A stretch of 64,000 nucleotides of DNA from assembly GCA_037444305.1 (NCBI GenBank), contig JBBIMP010000024.1, positions 1 to 64,000 of the forward strand, given 5' to 3'. A program made the position numbers and the translations under genes. Below, piece by piece: positions 42,942 through 52,136 of the stretch; the stretch's first letter is position 1; every line of letters starts with the position of its first letter. The stretch is from JBBIMP01 sp037444305. Lineage in GTDB: Bacteria; Acidobacteriota; UBA6911. The notes beneath the pieces are model-generated. The model ran no database searches. It saw nothing but the letters and a program-made list of their open reading frames with translations, and had not been told where the DNA came from.

Positions 42942-45614
42942 CTAGCCTCCATGGCATTTTTTGTATTTCTTCCTGCTCCCGCAGGGGCAGGGATCGTTTC
43001 TGCCGACCTTGGCCCCTTCCCGCTTCATGGTGGTGACGGCGGTCCCGCCGTCTCCCGACCCGTAGACCAGATTCTGCGCCTGCGCCTGCCGGCGCCGCAA
43101 CTCCTCCCGTTCCCGCATCCGGGCATCGTACTCTTCCTGCGTGATCGGTTCGAAGAGGTAGAGGTAGCGGATCGTTTCCTCCTCGCGCCTGGCGTTGAGG
43201 GCCTCGAACATCTCGAAGCTCTCCTTCTTGTACTCGATCAGCGGGTCCCGCTGGCCATAGCCCCGCAGTCCGATCCCTTCCTTGAGGTGATCCAGGGCGA
43301 GGAGGTGATCCTTCCACTGCACGTCCAGCACCTGGAGCATGATCATCCGCTCCTGGTAGCGCATGTAGGCGGAACCGATCCGCGCCTCCTTGTCCTCGTA
43401 AACCTGGCGTATCTTCCCGCTCAGGGCCGAGGACAGCTGGTCGTGATTGAGCTCCTGAAAGTTCAATCCCAGGGTCGTAATGTCCAAACCAAACTGGTTG
43501 CCGATGCTTATCTTGAGGCCGTCCAGGTCCCAGTCGTGCGGATGCTTCTCCCGCGCCGCGTGCTGATCGATGAGATCTAGCAGGATATCGTTGGCCAGCT
43601 CGAGGATGTACTCCCTCTGATCCGCCCCTTGCAGCAGTTCCCGGCGGATGGCATAGATCGCCTCCCTCTGCTTGTTCATCACGTCGTCGTATTTCAGCAG
43701 GTGCTTGCGGATTTCGAAGTTCCGCCCCTCCACCTGGCGCTGCGCGCGCTCGATCTGCCGGGTGATGAGCTTGCTCTCTATCGGGATCCCCTCCTCCATT
43801 CCCAGGGTCTGCATGATCCCCGAGATCCGGTCGCTGGCGAAGATCCTCATGAGATCATCCTCCAGCGACAGGTAAAACCTCGACGATCCAGGGTCGCCCT
43901 GCCGGCCGGCGCGGCCCCTCAGCTGGTTGTCGATGCGCCTCGCTTCGTGGCGCTCGGTGCCCAGGATGTGAAGTCCGCTCAGCCCGACAACCTCCTCATG
44001 TTCCTTCCGGCAGCCCGTTTCCCAGTGCCTGCGAATCCGTTCCTCCTCCTGCCTGTCGGCCGAGGCCGGATCCAGGCCCTTTTCCCTCAGCGACTGCAGC
44101 GTCAGGAAATCCGGGTTGCCCCCCAGGAGAATGTCCGTCCCGCGGCCCGCCATGTTGGTCGCAATCGTGACCGCGCCTTTTCTCCCCGCCTGTGCGACGA
44201 TCTCGGCTTCCTTGGCATGGTATTTGGCGTTGAGAACGACGTGCGGGATGCCGTTGCGCTTGAGCAGGCCGCTCAGCTTCTCCGATTTCTCGATCGAGAT
44301 CGTGCCCACGAGGACCGGGCGTCCGGCGCGGTGCAGCTCCTTGATCTCCTCCACGGCCGCGTTGTACTTCTCCCGTTCCGTGCGGTAGATCACGTCGGGA
44401 TACTCCTCGCGGTTGAGCGGCTGGTTGGTGGGGATGCTGACGACCTCCAGCTTGTATATCTTGTAGAATTCCTCCGCTTCGGTCTCAGCCGTGCCCGTCA
44501 TGCCGGCCAGCTTCTTGTACATCCTGAAGTAGTTCTGGAAGGTGATGGTCGCCAGCGTCTGGTTTTCGCGCTCGATCCTGACGTTTTCCTTGGCCTCCAG
44601 CGCCTGGTGCAGGCCGTCGCTGTAACGGCGGCCCGGCATGAGCCGCCCGGTGAACTCGTCCACGATGACGACTTCGCCGTCCTTGACCATGTAGTCGGCG
44701 TCCCGCTTGAAGAGCAGGTGGGCCTTGAGCGCCTGGTAGATGTGGTGCACCCAGTCCATGTTCTGCGGTTCGAAGAGGTTGCCCACGGCCAGGAGCTTCT
44801 CCGCCTTTTCCACCCCTTCCTCGGTGAGGTTGACGGTCCTGGCCTTTTCGTCCACCTGGAAGTCGAGGTCGCGGCGCAGCCTGGGAATGATCCGGTCGAT
44901 CTTGTAGTACTTGTCCGTGGACTCCTCGGCGGGTCCCGAGATGATCAGCGGGGTGCGGGCCTCGTCGATCAGGATCGAGTCCACCTCGTCGACGATGCCG
45001 TAGTGGAAGTTGCGATGGACGCAGTCGGCCATGTCGTACTTCATGTTGTCGCGGAGGTAGTCGAAGCCCAGCTCGTTGTTGGTGCCGTAGGTTATGTCCG
45101 CGGCATAGGCAGCCTTGCGCTCGGCGTCGGAGAGGCCGTGCTGGATGCACCCCACGGTCAGGCCCAGCGTCCGGTAGATTTTCCCCATCCAGTCGGCGTC
45201 GCGCCCCGCGAGGTAGTCGTTCACCGTGACGATGTGCACGCCCTTGCCCTCGAGCGCGTTCAGATAGGCCGGCAGCGTGGCCACGAGCGTTTTGCCTTCG
45301 CCCGTCTTCATCTCGGAGATCTTCCCCTCGTGCAGCACAACACCGCCGATCAGCTGCACGTCGTAGTGCCGCATCCTCAGGGCGCGCTTCGAGGCTTCGC
45401 GCACGGCGGCAAACGCCTCCGGCATTAAGTCTTCGAGGGTTTCACCGCCGGCGAGCCGTTCGCGGAACCTGGGCGTCAGGGCCGCCAGTTCCGCATCCGA
45501 CATTCTCGAGTGGGCATCTTCCAGGCTGTTGATCTGCTGCACCAGCGGCGCCATGCGCTTGAGTTCACGCTCGTTCTTGCTGCCGAATATCTTGGTGATG
45601 ATCGAGTTGAGCAT
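42942..45614 (-). CDS. secA: Preprotein translocase ATPase SecA
   Basis: 890 residues, normal length. It drives unfolded preproteins through SecYEG. Walker A MKTGEGKTLVATLP (about 100), DEVDSILIDEARTPL (Walker B), the preprotein cross-linking domain, VGTISIEKSEKLSGLL and TNMAGRGTDILLGGN in the second motor domain, and a C-terminal SEC-C zinc motif GRNDPCPCGSRKKYKKCHGG. Own promoter at 45648-45676. It supplies the Sec step that precedes type II secretion. Confidence 0.97.
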   Translation of the reverse strand: MLNSIITKIFGSKNERELKRMAPLVQQINSLEDAHSRMSDAELAALTPRFRERLAGGETLEDLMPEAFAAVREASKRALRMRHYDVQLIGGVVLHEGKISEMKTGEGKTLVATLPAYLNALEGKGVHIVTVNDYLAGRDADWMGKIYRTLGLTVGCIQHGLSDAERKAAYAADITYGTNNELGFDYLRDNMKYDMADCVHRNFHYGIVDEVDSILIDEARTPLIISGPAEESTDKYYKIDRIIPRLRRDLDFQVDEKARTVNLTEEGVEKAEKLLAVGNLFEPQNMDWVHHIYQALKAHLLFKRDADYMVKDGEVVIVDEFTGRLMPGRRYSDGLHQALEAKENVRIERENQTLATITFQNYFRMYKKLAGMTGTAETEAEEFYKIYKLEVVSIPTNQPLNREEYPDVIYRTEREKYNAAVEEIKELHRAGRPVLVGTISIEKSEKLSGLLKRNGIPHVVLNAKYHAKEAEIVAQAGRKGAVTIATNMAGRGTDILLGGNPDFLTLQSLREKGLDPASADRQEEERIRRHWETGCRKEHEEVVGLSGLHILGTERHEARRIDNQLRGRAGRQGDPGSSRFYLSLEDDLMRIFASDRISGIMQTLGMEEGIPIESKLITRQIERAQRQVEGRNFEIRKHLLKYDDVMNKQREAIYAIRRELLQGADQREYILELANDILLDLIDQHAAREKHPHDWDLDGLKISIGNQFGLDITTLGLNFQELNHDQLSSALSGKIRQVYEDKEARIGSAYMRYQERMIMLQVLDVQWKDHLLALDHLKEGIGLRGYGQRDPLIEYKKESFEMFEALNARREEETIRYLYLFEPITQEEYDARMREREELRRRQAQAQNLVYGSGDGGTAVTTMKREGAKVGRNDPCPCGSRKKYKKCHGG

Positions 45615-45647
45615 GCGGGAAGGTCTCCGGCCGGATATAAACCAGCT

Positions 45648-45676
45648 AATCTAGCAGATGGCCTGGGGTGAGTCAA
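45648..45676 (-). promoter_or_regulatory. Sigma-70-type promoter of secA
   Basis: On the minus strand TTGACT (45676-45671) and TAGATT (45653-45648) with a 17-base spacer, about 35 bases before the secA start. An inverted repeat CCGGGT/ACCCGG at 45702-45719 lies just upstream and may end the M23 peptidase transcript. Confidence 0.65.
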
Positions 45677-45769
45677 CGCACGGAAAAGGCAACGGGCTCA
45701 ACCGGGTGCAGGTACCCGGCGCAGGCCACGAACGGGCCGGTCGGGAGGCCGGAGACAATCCCCGCGCCC

Positions 45770-46687
45770 CTACCGGGGCCTGGGCACAACCTGAGGCTGT
45801 CTGGCTGCCAGCTGCTCCTGCGGGAGGATGAATTTCATCGGGTTCACGGGGCGGTTGTACAGCCAGACCTCGTAGTGCAGGTGGGAACCGGTGGATCGGC
45901 CCGAATTCCCCACATACCCGATGATGTCGTGGCGGGATACCCGCTGGCCGGCCCTGACGTTGACCTTGGAAAGATGGGCGTAGCGAGTCGTGTAGCCGAA
46001 CTTGTGGTCGATGACCACCATGTTCCCGTAGCCGGCGCGCATGCCGGCGAAGAGCACGGTGCCGTCGGCCGGCGCGATAACGCGGCTGCCGTGGGGGGCG
46101 GATATGTCCACTCCCGAGTGGTAGTCCGTCGCCGAGGGATTGAACGGGTCCACGCGACGTCCCATGCCCTGGGTAATATACCCGTTGACGGGAGGAAAGG
46201 CGGGCCTGGCAGATTCGACCAGCGCCTTTTCGGAGGCGAAATCCTCAACCGCGCGGTAGCTCTCCTCGAGAGCGGCTACCGTCTTGTTGTAGTTATCGAT
46301 CGCCGGGAGCGTTCCCGCCGAAGCGGGCCGGGGCTGGCTCAGGTTCTCCTTCGAAAAGCCCCCGATGCCGCTGTTCATGCCGGTCAGCACGATCAGCTTT
46401 TTGGCCATTGTCTCCAGGAAGTCGATCTTCTCCCCCAGCTGCGCGGTCTGGATCCTGTACTCGTGATTCTCGGCGCGGAAGGAGTCGTTCTCCGAGAGCA
46501 CATGGTCATAATCCACGACCTTCCACAGCATCCGCCCATAGTGGAAGCCGGCAGTCCCGGCGGTGAGAACTCCAACAAGGGCGAGGACGACTACGATGTG
46601 GATGACCGTGGATGGAAGGGAAATCCGCCAGAGCTTGCGCTCCGCATCGCTGGCAACGATCAACGTGTAGTTGCGCTTCCTCTTCAT
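45770..46687 (-). CDS. M23 (LytM-type) murein endopeptidase, membrane-anchored
   Basis: 305 residues. N-terminal membrane helix (VIHIVVVLALVGVLTAGTA), coiled-coil region (about 60-95), then an M23 domain with the zinc ligands DYHSGVDIS and GSHLHYEVWLYN and the lysostaphin-type core ADGTVLFAGMRAGYGNMVVI. Such proteins cut peptidoglycan cross-links or activate amidases at the cell envelope. ATG at 46687 with GAGGGGG upstream. A possible promoter (TTGGTC 46791-46786, TATTTT 46769-46764) lies upstream. Confidence 0.88.
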   Translation of the reverse strand: MKRKRNYTLIVASDAERKLWRISLPSTVIHIVVVLALVGVLTAGTAGFHYGRMLWKVVDYDHVLSENDSFRAENHEYRIQTAQLGEKIDFLETMAKKLIVLTGMNSGIGGFSKENLSQPRPASAGTLPAIDNYNKTVAALEESYRAVEDFASEKALVESARPAFPPVNGYITQGMGRRVDPFNPSATDYHSGVDISAPHGSRVIAPADGTVLFAGMRAGYGNMVVIDHKFGYTTRYAHLSKVNVRAGQRVSRHDIIGYVGNSGRSTGSHLHYEVWLYNRPVNPMKFILPQEQLAARQPQVVPRPR

Positions 46688-46868
46688 CAATCCCCCTCTC
46701 GCATGGGGTTTCAGATCTGGCGCACGCACAGCCGATGAGACACACACGCAAAAGACCCAATAAAAAATATGGCCCGCATTCTATTGACCAAGCCGAGGGG
46801 GTGTCAACCTTCTTAATGCAAAAAGTTGGATTCCCCCTGTGGTCCGGCTGAACGCAAAATGGGACCGT

Positions 46869-46898
46869 TTGACCTCCGCGGGGGGCCGACGTTATAAT
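46869..46898 (+). promoter_or_regulatory. Sigma-70-type promoter of ssrA
   Basis: TTGACC (46869-46874), 18-base spacer, perfect TATAAT (46893-46898), about 19 bases before the mature 5' end of tmRNA. Confidence 0.7.
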
Positions 46899-46916
46899 TG
46901 CGGGGCCAACAGAAAT

Positions 46917-47265
46917 GGGGGTGACCTGGATTCGACGGGGGTCAAGAGGCTGCAGAGGCATGCCGAGTGCTCCGCGACTCGACAAATCGTGGAAATTAAA
47001 CATAACTGCTGACACTCAGTTAGCACTGGCCGCTTAAGGCGGCCACGTCCTGCCGACCCAGCCTGCGGGGCCGGTGAGGGCGACTACCAGCAGGCTAGGC
47101 GAGGATCCGGGCTCCGGGATCTGAGCCGAATCCCAAGGAGCTAGCGGCGTGCCGCACTTGCCGGTTCGAACGGCGCGCCGGCGAAACCGAACGAATCGGA
47201 TAAGCATGTAGGCTCTGTTCGCTGAAGGCTCTCGGACGCGGGTTCGATTCCCGCCACCTCCACCA
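46917..47265 (+). ncRNA. ssrA: Transfer-messenger RNA (tmRNA)
   Basis: 349 bases. The 5' end GGGGGTGACCTGGATTCGAC and the 3' end GGTTCGATTCCCGCCACCTC followed by CACCA form the tRNA-Ala-like domain with a seven-base acceptor stem. The tag frame reads ADTQLALAA then TAA (47008-47037), preceded by the usual A-rich stretch (AAATTAAACATAACT). It rescues ribosomes stalled on broken mRNA and tags the product for proteolysis. Transcribed opposite to its neighbours. The resume codon is inferred as GCT. Confidence 0.95.
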
Positions 47266-47877
47266 CTCCTTGAAGATCCCGCCATCCGCCACCCTGCCCG
47301 CTATCTTTGTTGCCGGCCGAAAGCCATCGGAGCCCGGAGCGGCAAAGGAGTGCAGGGGGCCGGCCAGCCAGCGAAAAACCGCCCAGTAAAAGAGGACAGA
47401 CAACGGCAGAAGCCTGGCGAAGCGGAAGAAATAACCCGCGGACATTTGAAAAAAGCCCTGGCGGAGTCCCGACTCGCCGCCGTCCCCATACTCCGCGATG
47501 ATGCCCCCCAGGAGGAAGGCCCATGCCAGCAGGTAGAGGATTCCGGCAGCCACCACGGCCGGGTCGGATTTCAACAGGGTGCCGTCCATCAGACTCTCGA
47601 GGTTGGTCACCGCCGGGAGGAAGCCGATCACGCCGGGTCCAAAGGTCTTTGCCGCCTGCGGTTTCGCCTGCGCGAATTCTCCGTACCAGTCCAGGTCGAA
47701 ACCCTCCTCCAGGTTCCTTTGAACAAGACTCGTGCCGAAGGACTCCACAAGGGCGCCCCGCAGCGCGGCGGTGAGCGGGATCGCCAGCAACACGCCGGCC
47801 AGGTAGAGCCAGATAATGAAGGAGGGGGCACGCAAAACCTTGGCCAGGCCGGCGGCAATACAGCTGGGCACGCTCAT
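47095..47877 (-). CDS. Membrane protein, apparently 3'-truncated at the tmRNA gene
   Basis: The frame runs 260 codons, but its last 58 are the antisense of ssrA and are not plausible protein (SNPRPRAFSEQS). The first 200 look genuine: three membrane helices (FIIWLYLAGVLLAIPLTAAL, VVAAGILYLLAWAFLLGGII, LLPLSVLFYWAVFRWLAG) and a soluble loop with FDLDWYGEFA. From memory related proteins continue with further helices; this could not be checked. The gene therefore seems cut at the tmRNA 3' end. ATG at 47877. Confidence 0.6.
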   Translation of the reverse strand: MSVPSCIAAGLAKVLRAPSFIIWLYLAGVLLAIPLTAALRGALVESFGTSLVQRNLEEGFDLDWYGEFAQAKPQAAKTFGPGVIGFLPAVTNLESLMDGTLLKSDPAVVAAGILYLLAWAFLLGGIIAEYGDGGESGLRQGFFQMSAGYFFRFARLLPLSVLFYWAVFRWLAGPLHSFAAPGSDGFRPATKIAGRVADGGIFKEWWRWRESNPRPRAFSEQSLHAYPIRSVSPARRSNRQVRHAASSLGFGSDPGARILA

Positions 47878-47901
47878 TTTTTACCATCCCGGAGTTGCCG
47901 G

Positions 47902-49920
47902 TTACATCAGAAACGCCAGCGCCTGGAAATAGTCCTGAAGCCAGATCATCCATTTCGCCGCCCATTTGCTCGCTGCCAAGCCGGCGTCAGGATTCAACAA
48001 CATGCTGTTGTTCGTATAGTTTATGTCGAGCAGGAGCTTCCGCTCCGGATCCACCGCGGCAAATTCCAGCCTCGAGGGCTTCACGACCGTGTAGAGCTTC
48101 CACTCCGATTCGCCATCCCAGAGCTCCCGCTCCTCCTCCCCGTTTTCAAACTTGAACAGCACTTCGACGGGCAGGATGCCGTCCTGCAGACGTCGGACCA
48201 CCACGCGGGTTTCGAACAGCCGGGCTTCCTCCCTGCCGGCGCTCACGTACGCGGGCGATCCCTCCCGGTCGAAAAATCCCTCCGCCTTGAGGGGCCGGCT
48301 CGAGACCGAAGCCACCGCATAGTCGAAGACCGCCGACCTGCCGTAAACCTGTTCAAAGAAGCGCGAGAGATCCTGTCCGGAAATCTCTCCGGCAGCATTG
48401 AAAAAATCGGCGGGACCCGGGCTGCGGAAGCGCCAGCGTTCAAAAAAACCTGCCAGGATCCGCTGCAGAACATCCCACCCCAGCGATTTCTCGAGCATGG
48501 AGAGCCACAGGGCCGTCTTGCTGTAGCTCAGCGCTGCGCCCGTGGCGGGGTGATACCGGTAGCTGGGCGTGGACTGGGCATCGCTCCGCGCCGCCGCCCG
48601 GTAGCGGTCCAGCCCCTGTTCGTAGGTGAAGCGGTTCTTCACGACTTCGCGGAGCATGACCGGAACAAACCCGCGGAAGAACCTGCGGACGTAGAACTGC
48701 TTGCCGAAAGCCTCGGCCATCACCCGTTCGGTGGAAAATGTATTGAGCCCTTCGTCGAGCCAGGCGTGGTTGAACTCGTCGTTTCCGACGAGTCCGTACC
48801 AGAACTGGTGGCCGGCCTCGTGAACGGTGACACCTTCGGGCGACCCTCCACCTTCAGGGTTGAAGAAACGGGTGCCGCAGGTGAAGAGGGTGGGGTATTC
48901 CATCCCGCCGGCGCCGCTGCCCCAGGCAGGGTCGACGATGGTCACGTGGCCGTAGGGATACTCGCCATACCACTCGCCGTAAAGCCGCAGAGCCGCCTCG
49001 GTGGCACGAAAGTGCCGGTCCACCTGGCGCTCGTGCTCGGGCTGGTAGAGCAGCCTCATGTTCACCGGTTTCAGGCCCGGGTGTTCGAACACCCGCAGGG
49101 CCTCGCGGTAATCCGGACTCGTGGTCCACGCAAAGTCGTGCACATCCTCCTGCCGGTAGTGGTGCGTGGCTGTGCCGTCGGAATTCTCCGTGACGCTCTG
49201 CGCGAGACCCGTGGCCCCCAGCAGCCAGCCGCGCGGCACCGCGATCTTCACATCGTAGACCCCGTAATCCGAAAAGAACTCCGTCCCCGCGTGAAACTGA
49301 TGACAGTTCCACGTCCCGTCCTCCCGGAAAACCCCGACCTTGGGGAACCAGTGGGCGATAAAGAAGAAATCACCGCGGTAACCTGTGCGGGAGAACGTCC
49401 GCGGGATCTTCGAAATCCAATCGATCTGCAGCGCAATGGTCTCGCCGGGTTCCACGGCGCGGGGCAGCGACACCACCGCCACGGTCTCATCGTTGGGATT
49501 CATGTCGTCGGGCGATATGTGCCTCAGGCTCCGCGTCACATCCGCCGGCGCGAAGGAGCCCTCCGGCAGAATCTTCATCGACCGCAGCCGGCAATAGGAA
49601 CGATCCTCCTCGCCGACAGTACGCGTCGTCCCCGATCCGGCCCCGTTTCTCAGCTGCGCCTCCTTCATCCAGGTGGTCCGGTTGTTTTTCCAGGCGTTCC
49701 AGTAGAGGTGGAATCGCATTTCCGTCGCAGGCATCTCGGTGCTGTTGCGCCAGCGCAGGATTTCCCTCCCCTCGAGCAGCCTGCGCTGAGCATCCAGGCG
49801 CACCTCGATGTCGTAATTGGCATTTCGCCCGCTCAGGGGATCGGATTCCTCGGAGCCGGCGGCGAGGGAAGCGGTTACCGCGAGGAATGCGAGGCAGGCG
49901 ACTCTGCAGAAATGCTGCAT
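47902..49920 (-). CDS. Secreted M1-family zinc metallopeptidase
   Basis: About 672 residues with a signal peptide (VACLAFLAVTASLAAG). The N-terminal beta domain (YDIEVRLDAQRRLLEGREIL) is typical of M1 aminopeptidases. The zinc site VHEAGHQFWYGLVGNDEFNH is followed by AWLDEGLNTF, giving HExxH-x18-E. GSGAGGMEYPTLF is the substrate-binding GxMEN-like loop, in a divergent form. It should trim peptides outside the cytoplasm. ATG 49920 gives the best signal peptide; a GTG at 49938 is possible. It lies between GT9 and the truncated membrane-protein gene. Confidence 0.87.
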   Translation of the reverse strand: MQHFCRVACLAFLAVTASLAAGSEESDPLSGRNANYDIEVRLDAQRRLLEGREILRWRNSTEMPATEMRFHLYWNAWKNNRTTWMKEAQLRNGAGSGTTRTVGEEDRSYCRLRSMKILPEGSFAPADVTRSLRHISPDDMNPNDETVAVVSLPRAVEPGETIALQIDWISKIPRTFSRTGYRGDFFFIAHWFPKVGVFREDGTWNCHQFHAGTEFFSDYGVYDVKIAVPRGWLLGATGLAQSVTENSDGTATHHYRQEDVHDFAWTTSPDYREALRVFEHPGLKPVNMRLLYQPEHERQVDRHFRATEAALRLYGEWYGEYPYGHVTIVDPAWGSGAGGMEYPTLFTCGTRFFNPEGGGSPEGVTVHEAGHQFWYGLVGNDEFNHAWLDEGLNTFSTERVMAEAFGKQFYVRRFFRGFVPVMLREVVKNRFTYEQGLDRYRAAARSDAQSTPSYRYHPATGAALSYSKTALWLSMLEKSLGWDVLQRILAGFFERWRFRSPGPADFFNAAGEISGQDLSRFFEQVYGRSAVFDYAVASVSSRPLKAEGFFDREGSPAYVSAGREEARLFETRVVVRRLQDGILPVEVLFKFENGEEERELWDGESEWKLYTVVKPSRLEFAAVDPERKLLLDINYTNNSMLLNPDAGLAASKWAAKWMIWLQDYFQALAFLM

Positions 49921-49975
49921 ACGGGGCGTTTGCACCTCCACGGCGCTGATCGGGAAAACCGCACCGATGCGGCCA

Positions 49976-50986
49976 TTATATGCCGGGTTCCGGGACAGAC
50001 AACAGTCCAGAAGTGCCGCCCGCGGCCGTTCCTTGTCGGCCTTGCCCGCAGAAAAGAGCATTGCGGAGACCGTCCATGACCTCCATCGCCCGGATCCCAT
50101 CCATGCTGCCATCCTCGGACTCCAAAACCGACACCTGTCGGCCAAGGGGCGCCCACAGACGCGGAGAGGTCGGGCCGAAGAGCACGAGCGCCGGAACACC
50201 GAGACCGGCCGCAAGGTGGGCGATTCCCGAGTCATTTCCCAGAAAGGCACGGGCGTTGTGGATGACCGACGCCAGTAACTGCAGGGGAAGCCGGACGGCC
50301 GGAATCACCCGGTCGGAGGCCAGCCGCCCGGCCAGTTCCCCGGCGATGCCGGCTTCCGCCGGCCCTTCGACCAGGAGCAGGAGAGTATGCGGGCTTTTCA
50401 GAAGCGCCCGGCCAACTTCCAGATATCGGTCCGCACCCCACCTTTTTTCTTCCCCCCCGGCTCCGGCGTGGAGCACTACCAGGCTGGAGGACTCTCCCCA
50501 TCCGGCCAGCCTCAGCCATGCGCGGCCGGCCTCCGGGTCGGAGGGGAGCAGCCCGGCCTCGGGCATCGCAGCAATGTCTTCCGGTTTGAGCCAGGGGCGC
50601 AACGACTCCAGGAAGATGCGGGACACGTGGCGGGTTTCGCCGGCAATCGGCCGCCAGGGGGCTACCAGGGCCGCCGGGTGGATCTTCTGCAGCGACCTGC
50701 GAAAGTCCACGGAAGCGGCGCCGGTCCACGACAGGATCCGGTCGTAGGAACGCCACAGCGCAACGTCATCCGCAGGAGGGCGACGGCCTGCGTGCAGGCG
50801 GTGCAAGGGCAGGCGCTCGAGGGAAACGATGCGGTCCGCAACCTGTGCGCAGGCGGCATCCAGGTATTCGGCATTGCCGGCGAGCGTCAGGATCGACGGC
50901 TGGAACCGCCTCCGCAGCGCGTGGAGCGCGGGCAGGGAAAGCAGAATATCGCCCAACGCCCCGGGATGGATTACGAGTATCCGCAC
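49976..50986 (-). CDS. Family 9 glycosyltransferase (heptosyltransferase-like)
   Basis: 336 residues. N-terminal ILVIHPGALGDILLSLPAL and C-terminal VVLHAGAGGEEKRW, FLGNDSGIAHLAAGLGVPAL and LFGPTSPRLWAP are the signature of ADP-heptose:LPS heptosyltransferases (GT9, GT-B fold). It probably adds a core sugar to lipopolysaccharide in the cytoplasm; heptose specificity is not proven. GTG start directly after the mrp stop (TAAGTG), so the two are coupled. Confidence 0.88.
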   Translation of the reverse strand: MRILVIHPGALGDILLSLPALHALRRRFQPSILTLAGNAEYLDAACAQVADRIVSLERLPLHRLHAGRRPPADDVALWRSYDRILSWTGAASVDFRRSLQKIHPAALVAPWRPIAGETRHVSRIFLESLRPWLKPEDIAAMPEAGLLPSDPEAGRAWLRLAGWGESSSLVVLHAGAGGEEKRWGADRYLEVGRALLKSPHTLLLLVEGPAEAGIAGELAGRLASDRVIPAVRLPLQLLASVIHNARAFLGNDSGIAHLAAGLGVPALVLFGPTSPRLWAPLGRQVSVLESEDGSMDGIRAMEVMDGLRNALFCGQGRQGTAAGGTSGLLSVPEPGI

Positions 50987-52057
50987 TTAGTCGATGATCA
51001 TCGGCTCCGATGTGCCGGCGTTCGCAATGCTTACCTGGGCCGCCATCGACGCGGCAATTTCCACGAACGCCCGGGCGACCGCGGACTCCGGCTCTCCGAT
51101 CACGATCGGTTTGCCTTCGTCACCGCCCCGCCGGATCGCCGTCTCCAGCGGTATGCCGCCCAGGTACGGCACGTTGAATTTCCGCGCGGTTTTTTCGCCG
51201 CCGCCGTGATGGAAGATCTCCGTCCGGGAGCGGCACTGGGGGCACTCGAAGTAGGACATGTTCTCGACCAGCCCGAGGACTTCCACCTTGACCTGCCGGA
51301 ACATCATGATGGCCTTGCGCGCATCCTGCAGCGCCACATCCTGCGGCGTGCTGACCACGACGGCCCCCATCAGGGGAACGCTCTGGGTGAGGGTCAGCTG
51401 GACATCCCCGGTGCCTGGAGGGAGATCGACCAGCAGGTAGTCCAGTTCCTCCCAGTCCACCTGCCGGACAAACTGCTGGATGACGCTGTGCAGCATCGGT
51501 CCCCGCCAGATCACCGGCGTGTCGGTGTCGACCAGGAAGCCCATCGACATGACCTTGACACCGTATTTCAGAAGCGGCTGGATGCGGTTGTCGGCCACCC
51601 GGGGCTTCCCGTTCACGCCCATCATCAGGGGCACGTTCGGGCCATAGACGTCGGCATCGAGCAGTCCGACCTTCGCCCCGGTCTGGGCAAGCGCCACCGC
51701 CAGGTTTACCGTCACGGTGGTCTTTCCCACGCCGCCCTTGCCGCTGCCGACGGCGATGATGTTCCCCACCCCCTGCACGGCAAGCTTGTCGGGAGACTGC
51801 GGCCGGCCGGACACGGCGGAGGTCATCCGGATGTCGACTTTCTCGATCCCCTTCACCTTCATCACCGCTTCCCTCGCCCAGCGCTCCATCTCCTCCTTGA
51901 CCGGGCAGGCCGGGGTGGTCAACTCGATCGTAAACGAGACCCTGCTGCCGTCCACCCTGAGGTCCTTTACAAAGTTCAGGTCCACGATGTTCTTATTGAG
52001 ATCTGGATCGTTTACCGATCTCAGGGCCTCGATGACCTTCTTTTCCATGCTGCTCAA
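50987..52057 (-). CDS. mrp: Mrp/ApbC-type Fe-S cluster carrier ATPase
   Basis: About 356 residues. N-terminal MIP18/DUF59 domain (LRSVNDPDLNKNIVDLNFV), then a P-loop NTPase with the deviant Walker A GSGKGGVGKTTV, LLDADVYGPNVPLMMG, VDLPPGTGDVQLTL and a CxxC pair (YFECPQCRSR) that binds the Fe-S cluster. It delivers Fe-S clusters to apoproteins. GGAGGGAG about eight bases before a TTG at 52057 favours that start; an ATG lies three codons further in. Confidence 0.93.
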   Translation of the reverse strand: MSSMEKKVIEALRSVNDPDLNKNIVDLNFVKDLRVDGSRVSFTIELTTPACPVKEEMERWAREAVMKVKGIEKVDIRMTSAVSGRPQSPDKLAVQGVGNIIAVGSGKGGVGKTTVTVNLAVALAQTGAKVGLLDADVYGPNVPLMMGVNGKPRVADNRIQPLLKYGVKVMSMGFLVDTDTPVIWRGPMLHSVIQQFVRQVDWEELDYLLVDLPPGTGDVQLTLTQSVPLMGAVVVSTPQDVALQDARKAIMMFRQVKVEVLGLVENMSYFECPQCRSRTEIFHHGGGEKTARKFNVPYLGGIPLETAIRRGGDEGKPIVIGEPESAVARAFVEIAASMAAQVSIANAGTSEPMIID

Positions 52058-52136
52058 TATTCACTCCCTCCAGGAAATCTGCGTCCCAGCGAAAATTCTA
52101 CACCTCCGCAAGGGCGCCAAGAATCACAGTTCATCA

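Noticed and set aside
45702..45719. CCGGGT/ACCCGG hairpin as an intrinsic terminator
   Set aside because: Only six base pairs and no T-run; noted beside the secA promoter but not called.
47034..47285. Separate small gene antisense to tmRNA
   Set aside because: The frame lies almost entirely on the complement of ssrA; peptides such as SNPRPRAF are typical of antisense structural RNA.
47350..50079. A 909-codon open frame on the plus strand opposite the M1 peptidase
   Set aside because: Antisense shadow caused by high GC and third-position bias. It has no domain, and the composition is Arg/Pro/Gly-rich. The same holds for long antisense frames at 3098-4924, 4608-6371, 14105-15919, 27001-29604, 32034-34148, 37187-39280, 43629-45428, 50387-52153 and 57142-59643.
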